IMG/VR virus record: IMGVR_UViG_3300023174_000203
Span: 1 to 55,683 of that record
Direction: 5' to 3' (one strand)
DNA from: a virus
DNA length: 55,683 nt
Part shown: positions 49,215-55,683 of the stretch, one piece after another
Layout: each line of letters begins with the position of its first letter
Numbering within the stretch: the first letter of the stretch is position 1
Notes under the pieces: generated by a model
Told to the model about the DNA's origin: nothing
Databases searched by the model: none
What the model saw: only the letters and a program-made list of their open reading frames with translations
Position numbers and translations under genes: made by a program

Positions 49215-50811
49215 ATCTTTTCTCCAAATTATTTATAATGTTATAATTGCTTAAGATGTCAATTTCTTCTGTAGCAGGCGCAGCTGCCGGCTCAGGAGGA
49301 TTATACATTGGATTCTTCTGTTCATCAAGGATTTCTTGATCGATCTCTTTGATTTCATCTTCATCTTGATGAAGAACATTCTTACGAATCCATAAATGAG
49401 AATAATACTTACCGACATATGGATCTAACTGCTGCATAGTCGATAATCTATCTCTCATTATCTCTGCGTTCTTAAGCTCGTCAAAATAGTTATCACGCGC
49501 ATAATCAAATTTAATATTTTGATTTATCTTCTTCCAATCTTCAGATGTCAGAATATTCTTTAAAATCAACTGACGTTCTAAAGTTTTAAGAAACACTGCC
49601 GAGAAACGATTACGTAGTCTAGTAATAAACTTTGCAAATTTAATCTCATCTCTCGATATCTCTGTTGCTCTTCCAAAATTAAATTGAGTAGAAGGATCTA
49701 ATCTAGAAACAGGAACATTTAATGAATTAAATAATTTCTTTTGGAAGTAGAGAACATCATCCATCTCCCCCAAATTCTGTCCAGCTGGTAGGGTAGTGAT
49801 CTCAGTACCCTTTCCACCCTCACGACGTGGAAGCCAAAAGTCTTCCAACATCGACATAAATTTACGATCATCTCTGATCTCGCCAGTCTGAGCGTCATAC
49901 ACAACTTTATTCTTAAAACGTGTCATAACATCGCGTAGATATTGTTCTGCCTTTATCTTGGGAAGATTACCAACATCAATATAAAATATACGACGTTCTG
50001 GAGCACGTGAAATTCTGTAGATAACAGTAGCATCTTCTAACGCACGAAGCTGATTTAATGGCTTAATAGCTTTATGCAGATATGAAAGAACTAGATCACC
50101 ATTTAAATTAGTGATACCACTTGTTGTATGAAGAATAGAGTCTTTAGCGATCTTCAATGCACCCATTCCGATGCCTTGCTGCGCTGACCATGTATTCTTC
50201 TGCTTATCAAAACCTTTTTCATTGTAGATATAATATTCATTCGTCATTACAGGAACTGTAAGGTTAACATTCTTATCTACGCTTGCTGGCTTCTTACGCT
50301 TAGTTTCTCTGATCTTACGAATCTTACGTGGATCAATATAGCGAATCTCTTGAATACCAGCTCTTGGATTTTTATCGTCGATGATCAGGTGAAAGTATAA
50401 TCTACCATCGACATACCAACGTCTGAATAACTCATAACCTTGGCTCTTAAATTCGAATAATGAGACGATCTCGTCAAACTCATCTCTAATTTTTTTCTTT
50501 ACTGCTTCAGATAATTCTGGAACATCATCTAATACAATACTAATTATCTTTTCATCATGATCTGTAACTATAGCTTCATTAACAATATCATCGATAGCTA
50601 ATTCTAATTCAGGATGCATCGACATATCACGATATCGTGTTACGAGTTCACTCTCTGTTTTAATCGATCCATCAAGGTCAACATATGTTCCATATGCACC
50701 ACCTTGAGAAATTTCTACTGCACCATCATCATGTTTTTGAGGCGTAAAAGAGACTGGCAAAGCTGCCATCTCATCTGTCTTACGTTTAATTTCAAAACCA
50801 AACAAATTCAT
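49207..50811 (-). CDS. 20: portal vertex protein gp20
   Basis: Dodecameric portal for DNA packaging. 534 residues (T4: 524). GTYVDLDGSIKTESELVTRYRDM at the start, DIVNEAIV, and LYFQKKLFNSLNVPVSRLD in the C-terminal half are typical of gp20. AAGGAAAA precedes the ATG. No late box is visible between the upstream terminator and the start. Confidence 0.95.
   Translation of the reverse strand: MNLFGFEIKRKTDEMAALPVSFTPQKHDDGAVEISQGGAYGTYVDLDGSIKTESELVTRYRDMSMHPELELAIDDIVNEAIVTDHDEKIISIVLDDVPELSEAVKKKIRDEFDEIVSLFEFKSQGYELFRRWYVDGRLYFHLIIDDKNPRAGIQEIRYIDPRKIRKIRETKRKKPASVDKNVNLTVPVMTNEYYIYNEKGFDKQKNTWSAQQGIGMGALKIAKDSILHTTSGITNLNGDLVLSYLHKAIKPLNQLRALEDATVIYRISRAPERRIFYIDVGNLPKIKAEQYLRDVMTRFKNKVVYDAQTGEIRDDRKFMSMLEDFWLPRREGGKGTEITTLPAGQNLGEMDDVLYFQKKLFNSLNVPVSRLDPSTQFNFGRATEISRDEIKFAKFITRLRNRFSAVFLKTLERQLILKNILTSEDWKKINQNIKFDYARDNYFDELKNAEIMRDRLSTMQQLDPYVGKYYSHLWIRKNVLHQDEDEIKEIDQEILDEQKNPMYNPPEPAAAPATEEIDILSNYNIINNLEKRYA
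49230..49237 (-). promoter_or_regulatory. late promoter (TATAAATA) of gp67-like gene
   Basis: Exact late box inside the 3' end of gene 20, 16 bases before the gp67-like ATG. Confidence 0.8.
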
Positions 50812-50837
50812 ATTATATTTTCCTTAGAATACGGATG

Positions 50838-50860
50838 AAAAAGGGGTCACTAGGACCCCT
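50838..50860 (-). terminator. Rho-independent terminator after gene 19
   Basis: Stem AGGGGTC/GACCCCT with a 5-base loop followed by TTTTTC on the minus strand, between genes 19 and 20. Confidence 0.88.
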
Positions 50861-50867
50861 CTTCCTA

Positions 50868-51419
50868 TTAAGTACCGCCAGCGTTTCCAGTAATACCGCC
50901 AGAAACTTCCCAATAGTCATATGCAAATGTGACCTGAAAAGTTTCAATCTGGTCTGTTGTATTCCAATCTAGATCAATCGCTGAGATATCTGTTGGGTAG
51001 ATACCATTAAATTGATATGTTCTGATTGGCAAACCAGTTTTTGAATACTGAATTACTTGTGCTTGTGCTTTATAAAGAAGCGGTGAAGCTGCTCCAAAAC
51101 CACGGACGTTTCCTTGCAATGAATTAATAGTGTTTGACCACTGCTCCATTGCGTTTCTAATTAAGAAGTCTTCATCATTAATTATAGTTACAGTCCAATC
51201 AGCAAATGATCTATCTCCAGCTAATTTGATCTTACGACCAAAGTATGGAACTTCGATAGTTCCCAGCGATGAAGCTGGGATCTGAGCTGTCTGCACCATA
51301 AACGGTACTTTAATATCTGCTACACTGTTTGCAGGATTCTGAATCGTTACCTGGAACAGCGAGTTACGAGCACCGCCTAATGTTAATTGACTTCTAATCT
51401 CGTTTACGTTAAATGCCAT
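50868..51419 (-). CDS. 19: tail tube protein gp19
   Basis: 183 residues. KIKLAGDRSFADWTVTIINDE, GIYPTDISAIDLDWN and IETFQVTFAYDYWE correspond closely to T4 gp19 (GDRTFDDWTVTVMNDE and so on). Forms the inner tail tube. Late gene transcribed behind gp18. Confidence 0.95.
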   Translation of the reverse strand: MAFNVNEIRSQLTLGGARNSLFQVTIQNPANSVADIKVPFMVQTAQIPASSLGTIEVPYFGRKIKLAGDRSFADWTVTIINDEDFLIRNAMEQWSNTINSLQGNVRGFGAASPLLYKAQAQVIQYSKTGLPIRTYQFNGIYPTDISAIDLDWNTTDQIETFQVTFAYDYWEVSGGITGNAGGT

Positions 51420-51437
51420 TTTGTTCTCCCTGTTCTA

Positions 51438-53531
51438 TTAGAATTGACCAACAACTTCGGAGAACTCAACGCCAGTTCGAACAGCAACAAAGTTCAACTG
51501 GATAAAGTTAATAGAACGAGCTGGCTTGATGTAGATATCACCAACAAACTCATTTCTATCTATAACTTCCCCGGTATTATTTGTTTCATCGCACACAACC
51601 TTGAAGTCGTAAATGCCTCTACGTCCTTGTACATCTCTTAAGAACGGTTCAACAAGGTTTTTAAACTGCGCTCTTGTAAACTCATCGTTGAATTCAAACA
51701 GAGTAAATTGAGAAGCTGTCGCAATAGCTTTTTCAAGTACAATAAACAATCTACGTACGTTAATACGATCGAATGCACTTGGTTTTGCTAATAGAGTTTT
51801 ATCTCCATACAGGATAGTTCCTTGACCTGGGAATGTAACGACTGGATTAATTCCTGACTTATACAGAATATCACGGTCTGCTTTATCTGGATTATATGCC
51901 AATTTAATTACATTCTTGATCTGACCTCTATTGAAACCTGCTGGTGAGAACCATGGGTCTCTTGTAGTATCAGTACGTACGCATAATCCCGCTGTATCAC
52001 CATTTAATGGAATATAACGATAGACGTCGTTGTACTTGTCATACATATACTTATAGCCGGAATCTAGGACAGCATATGATGTTGAACGAAGACTATTTCT
52101 AAATGTAACAATATCTGCTTCTTCGTCTTTACCAGCATTTGTAACTACGTCATCCTTATCTGGAGATACGAATACAACGCAATCTCTACGAACTTCTGCG
52201 ATATTATCGATTAGATAGTTAGCTAGTTGTTCACCGTTAGTACCACCTTTTGACTTACCTGTCAAAACTAACGATACATCAACATCTGAAGCACTTATAA
52301 ACTTATCGTATGCAGAAACTAGACGACCGACTGGAATATCTGTCTCACTATCACCATCTGAACCATAGATAAACGACATCGATAATGGTTTAGTTGCACT
52401 TGAATTAGCAACTAATAGCGCAGTGTTTACAGCACCAGTTGTTGTAACAGAGCCAACCCAAACCCATGAAGAAGTTTGATTAATTACTTCTTTATAGTAA
52501 TTTGAAGCACCTTGTTCTGTCTTAGCATCTGTAGCGCGTGAAACGTTTTCAAATACTTCAAGAATTGTTCCAGGAACACCAGAAACTTTACCATCTTCGT
52601 CTACAACTACAACGTGCACAGCATCACTTGCAGAAGTATTACCAAAGTTAGTAACAAAGTCTGTTTGACCAGGAGCTCTACCAACACTATTATAGAATTC
52701 CCAATAGCGTAGTACATTATTTGAAGTAAAATTAGAAGTTAAATTGAATGTTTCTTCAAATGTGATTGTAAATGCAGAATCACCATTTGGTACAGCCGAT
52801 TCAAGCACATATGCTGGTGTAGTCATCGACTTAATCTTTAACAATTGCTTACCGAATGTTGCATTACCTGCTTCGATAATATCACCAACTGATAATAATG
52901 CTTTGATTGACGTTGCTGCAGTATTTGTAGTTGTTTCTGTAATACCAGTACCATTAGCAATATTAACTACAGCATTTGCCGAACCAGCGGTAAACGTTAT
53001 TGCTGTGAGTGCAACTGTGAGATTTGCTGCATACACTGATGATTGTAGATTGATTGTAGAACCATACGCAGTATTAGTTTCACACACAGAAACTTTTAAC
53101 GAGTTTCCTAATGCGCCTGGATAACGTGCAACATAATGTACATCTGAATCAAAGCTTGTAATCTTTGTATTGTAATCATCTTCGTTCAAAACTATATGCG
53201 CTAGGTTAGAACCGATTGCTCCAGTATTTGCCATAGCGGTTAATACACCATTAGCGCCAGTTGTGTCTGCTGTGTTTGCCGCACGACTTACGTATAATTT
53301 GTTTCCATACGAGAGGAAACTTGCTGCTGTGAAAAATGTCTCAGGATTTAGACTTGTCGGCTTACCGAAACGTTTGACTAAGTTATCCTCGCTGCTAATA
53401 AGAACCAATTTGTCAATTGGACCCCAACGGAAAACGCCGGCAATGGCACCTTCAGTAGTAGAAACAGCGGGAACAACCGTGGTCAGATCGATTTCCGATA
53501 CATTGACTCCTGGGCTGACTTGAAAAGGCAT
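51438..53531 (-). CDS. 18: tail sheath protein gp18
   Basis: Contractile sheath subunit, 697 residues (T4: 659). VSPGVNVSEIDLT, AGVFRWGP and the C-terminal RPARSINFIQLNFVAVRTG-type segment (KPARSINFIQLNFVAVRTG here) are sheath hallmarks. AGGGGG precedes the ATG and a late promoter lies upstream. Confidence 0.96.
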   Translation of the reverse strand: MPFQVSPGVNVSEIDLTTVVPAVSTTEGAIAGVFRWGPIDKLVLISSEDNLVKRFGKPTSLNPETFFTAASFLSYGNKLYVSRAANTADTTGANGVLTAMANTGAIGSNLAHIVLNEDDYNTKITSFDSDVHYVARYPGALGNSLKVSVCETNTAYGSTINLQSSVYAANLTVALTAITFTAGSANAVVNIANGTGITETTTNTAATSIKALLSVGDIIEAGNATFGKQLLKIKSMTTPAYVLESAVPNGDSAFTITFEETFNLTSNFTSNNVLRYWEFYNSVGRAPGQTDFVTNFGNTSASDAVHVVVVDEDGKVSGVPGTILEVFENVSRATDAKTEQGASNYYKEVINQTSSWVWVGSVTTTGAVNTALLVANSSATKPLSMSFIYGSDGDSETDIPVGRLVSAYDKFISASDVDVSLVLTGKSKGGTNGEQLANYLIDNIAEVRRDCVVFVSPDKDDVVTNAGKDEEADIVTFRNSLRSTSYAVLDSGYKYMYDKYNDVYRYIPLNGDTAGLCVRTDTTRDPWFSPAGFNRGQIKNVIKLAYNPDKADRDILYKSGINPVVTFPGQGTILYGDKTLLAKPSAFDRINVRRLFIVLEKAIATASQFTLFEFNDEFTRAQFKNLVEPFLRDVQGRRGIYDFKVVCDETNNTGEVIDRNEFVGDIYIKPARSINFIQLNFVAVRTGVEFSEVVGQF

Positions 53532-53582
53532 GTTATCCCCCTTAGATTAATAATGTTTATGTAAATAGGCTCAAGTTATCTT

Positions 53583-53590
53583 TATTTATA
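53583..53590 (-). promoter_or_regulatory. late promoter (TATAAATA) of gene 18
   Basis: Exact late box in the 72-base gap between genes 17 and 18. Confidence 0.88.
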
Positions 53591-53603
53591 CAATTCAATT
53601 CTC

Positions 53604-55211
53604 TCATTGCATTCGCTCAAATTCTTCATTACTTACTGTCCGGCCATCTTCTATTGGCATACCATCATCAAATATCCCTGTTGGCATCATATTTTCTTCA
53701 ATCTGCTGAATTTGTTTCTTATACATTAATTCTCTCAAATTAATATCAGTTAACTCTTTGAAATATGGATTTGTGGTCAGCCATGCAAATAGAACAAGCG
53801 TCATAACTAAATCGTCATGATAACCATCATCTGCTCTATATGTTCCTCGTTTTTCAATAAATGTAGAAATTTCAGATATGGTGTCTGCATCAGTAATTAG
53901 AAGCTTCTTCTCTTCAATCAATGACTTTAGAGTAAGACACCCAACTCGTTTGACCTTTTTATCGGTCTGAACTCCGTAAGCAGTAGATCCAGATCCACCA
54001 AATCCACCAGAAATAATTTGTCCTTTAGTGCTTCTATTAACAAAAAGAATATTTTCGTATTCAAGATCTTGATAAAGGATATGTGCAACCTGTTCGCTAG
54101 AGTTAATCTCCATTAGAACATATGCTTGATTATACGTGTTTCCGATCTTATAGATAACATTTGGATATAACATCGGACTAATAGTATTGTTTCTATATTT
54201 TGCTACGATCGTATAAGGAACCTTTGTTATATCGATTACTGTAAATGCAGAATAGTCTCCACCGACTCCTTTTGCTGTATCAGCGACCATTACATAGTTG
54301 TGTCCTTTTTGTGGGGTCTCATATACATCTAGACCATCAATACTATAAGCAATATGTTTAGCTGACATCCGACCAATATGATCAGCACCAATAAGTGTAA
54401 GCGATGAACCAAGGAACTTACATAGAACTTCCTGATTAAACTTAAGTTCTCCAAGTTGACGTTTTTGTTCTTCTGCCCACTTCTCATCTCTACCAGGAAT
54501 CTTCCAATATGGAATAAACATCGGAATAAAGTCATTACGACCATTTTCTGCATCATTCCAGAATTTCCAGAAGTGATTAAATCCTAATGGAGTAGATGAT
54601 AATAAGATCTTTGTTGTAGAACCTGCAGAGATTGTAGGATAAACAGAAGTAAAGAACTGTTCAGCTATAGTTCCAGGAATAATAGCAGTTTCATCAACGT
54701 ACAATAAGTTAACTGACTTACCACGAATACCAGATGCAGATGTTGCGGCCGTAAATACGATTGATCCATTCTCCAGTTCAATATCACCTTTATTCCATGT
54801 TGTTACACCTTGCTGCATCCACTTAGGAAGATATTCATACATCAACTGATAACGATGTAGAACCTCTCGAGCAGCAGAAGATTTATTAGCAAGAATAGCT
54901 ACAGTCTTACTTCCTTGAAATATTGTGTACCATAGAATATAAGCAGCAGATGTTGTCGTCTTACCTTGCTGACGACCTTCCATTAAAATAACCTTTCGAT
55001 TATTATGAATGGTTTTAACTTTTTCTATCTGACAATCATATAATTTAAACGGTTGAATGCCATGATCGAGTGTAACGATATAACAATAGGTATTTATAAA
55101 ATAAACTGGATCAGCTGCACATTTCATATACTCTTGTACTTGCTCTGCAGTCCAAGCAATAGGAACACCTGCTCCCTTCAAATTAGCATTTGAATTATAA
55201 AACTGCGCCAC
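53604..55211 (-). CDS. 17: terminase large subunit gp17
   Basis: Packaging ATPase and headful nuclease. 535 residues from GTG 55209-55211, which has AAGGA five bases upstream and begins one base after the gp16 stop (a TTG seven codons earlier is less likely). Walker A GRQQGKTT (79-86), Walker B YVDE (171-174), LSSTPLGFNHF coupling motif, and nuclease acids in VMVADTAKG, LMEIN and HDDLVMTL. Confidence 0.96.
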   Translation of the reverse strand: MAQFYNSNANLKGAGVPIAWTAEQVQEYMKCAADPVYFINTYCYIVTLDHGIQPFKLYDCQIEKVKTIHNNRKVILMEGRQQGKTTTSAAYILWYTIFQGSKTVAILANKSSAAREVLHRYQLMYEYLPKWMQQGVTTWNKGDIELENGSIVFTAATSASGIRGKSVNLLYVDETAIIPGTIAEQFFTSVYPTISAGSTTKILLSSTPLGFNHFWKFWNDAENGRNDFIPMFIPYWKIPGRDEKWAEEQKRQLGELKFNQEVLCKFLGSSLTLIGADHIGRMSAKHIAYSIDGLDVYETPQKGHNYVMVADTAKGVGGDYSAFTVIDITKVPYTIVAKYRNNTISPMLYPNVIYKIGNTYNQAYVLMEINSSEQVAHILYQDLEYENILFVNRSTKGQIISGGFGGSGSTAYGVQTDKKVKRVGCLTLKSLIEEKKLLITDADTISEISTFIEKRGTYRADDGYHDDLVMTLVLFAWLTTNPYFKELTDINLRELMYKKQIQQIEENMMPTGIFDDGMPIEDGRTVSNEEFERMQ

Positions 55212-55212
55212 T

Positions 55213-55614
55213 TTATTCCTTATTTGCAGCAAGCATCTTCTGCAGATCTGCTGTAGTCAATATTAAATTATTATTAATAGTTTGTGGGCCTTCTTTTTTA
55301 TCAGAGGCCGCAATTTCTTTTTTCTTTTTTGATAGATCTAGAAGATCTTTATTTGCACTTACGATCGTATTAATCAGCGTAGAGATAACTTCATACGCTC
55401 TTGGGTGCTGTGATTGATCTGCAATATCAATTAATTGTTCTAGTGCTTCTGTTCCATTATCAATAGCACCTTTGATATTATCTCTTGCGTAATCAAAGTC
55501 TTCCTCAGCTGTTGTTTGAGGTACATATGGTGCAACTTTATTACTTGGAGCCATCTCAATTACATTAACATCAGTAATTGATCTCAATCCCAGTGATTGA
55601 TCGATATCATTCAT
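55213..55614 (-). CDS. 16: terminase small subunit gp16
   Basis: 133 residues (T4: 164), with a central helical coiled coil (about 35-100), expected for the ring-forming small terminase. Directly upstream of gene 17, as in T4. The start ATG overlaps the region just after the upstream partial gene. Confidence 0.82.
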   Translation of the reverse strand: MNDIDQSLGLRSITDVNVIEMAPSNKVAPYVPQTTAEEDFDYARDNIKGAIDNGTEALEQLIDIADQSQHPRAYEVISTLINTIVSANKDLLDLSKKKKEIAASDKKEGPQTINNNLILTTADLQKMLAANKE

Positions 55615-55683
55615 TCAGGGACTCCTAAAAAGTCTTTGATAAATCCATAATTGTCTGAAGCTTTAATATTTGCTATTGGAATA
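55615..55683 (-). CDS. C-terminus of an upstream gene (partial, neck/tail completion by synteny)
   Basis: Minus-strand frame ending IKASDNYGFIKDFLGVPE and TGA at 55615-55617. Only about 22 codons are visible. In T4 the gene before 16 is 15 (tail completion), with neck genes 13 and 14 before that, so one of these is likely. Sequence alone does not decide. Confidence 0.6.

Noticed and set aside
1-55683. CRISPR array, insertion sequence or integrase
   Set aside because: No regularly spaced direct repeats, transposase or integrase motifs were seen. The only mobile element is the homing endonuclease.

Overview
This window is a piece of a T4-superfamily myovirus genome, AT-rich and almost gap-free, with every protein gene and both tRNAs on the minus strand. 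Recognisable T4 core genes fix the identity: primase gp61, helicase gp41, UvsX, UvsY, UvsW, polymerase gp43, RegA, clamp loader gp62/gp44, clamp gp45, gp46/gp47, late sigma gp55, and the head/tail block gp16-gp17-gp18-gp19-gp20-(gp67/68-like)-gp21-gp22-gp23. ThyX, peptide deformylase, MazG, Hsp20 and an LpxH-like phosphoesterase are accessory genes typical of aquatic T4-like phages of Gram-negative bacteria. The host cannot be named from sequence alone.

Layout, left to right. 1-1.5 kb: thyX (cut by the window edge) and primase. 1.6-3.5 kb: a putative lysis cassette (holin-like, two lipoproteins, an i-spanin-like protein). 3.5-5.5 kb: small conserved and structural genes. 5.5-11.6 kb: two 948-residue charged, repetitive proteins, one starting with a GRFNPPTxGH nucleotidyltransferase domain, plus a small basic Cys-containing protein. 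11.7-15.1 kb: a ligase-fold protein whose first codons are out of frame, a GIY-YIG homing endonuclease, a HAD phosphatase and a PD-(D/E)XK-like protein. 15.1-18.1 kb: accessory genes, one with an apparent ATT start codon. 18.1-29.5 kb: the replication block with tRNA-Gly and tRNA-Trp. 29.5-36.3 kb: a nucleotide and sugar locus with a T4-type dCMP hydroxymethylase, dCMP deaminase, a SMUG/UDG-like mini protein, GalE, UDP-galactopyranose mutase, two glycosyltransferases and a sugar methyltransferase. 36.3-44.1 kb: MazG, tiny membrane proteins, deformylase, recombination genes and gp55. 44.2-55.7 kb: virion genes.

Two promoter systems can be read by eye. One is GTGTAC-N18(17)-TATAAT, found at nine places before replication and metabolic operons. 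The other is the T4-type late box TATAAATA, found exactly at nine places before gp18, gp67-like, gp22, gp23 and a tube-like gene. It also precedes the nucleotidyltransferase polyprotein, the homing endonuclease/ligase-fold pair, the PD-(D/E)XK gene and hsp20. gp55 is encoded here to read the late boxes.

The two ideas most worth testing are these. (a) The phage probably makes 5-hydroxymethylcytosine and may decorate it with a galactofuranose-type sugar (GalE, then Glf, then a glycosyltransferase). (b) The large repeat proteins look like internal-head polyproteins, carrying repeated (I/L)xE sites of the gp21-protease type and T4-like capsid-targeting N-termini, and may deliver enzymes inside the capsid.
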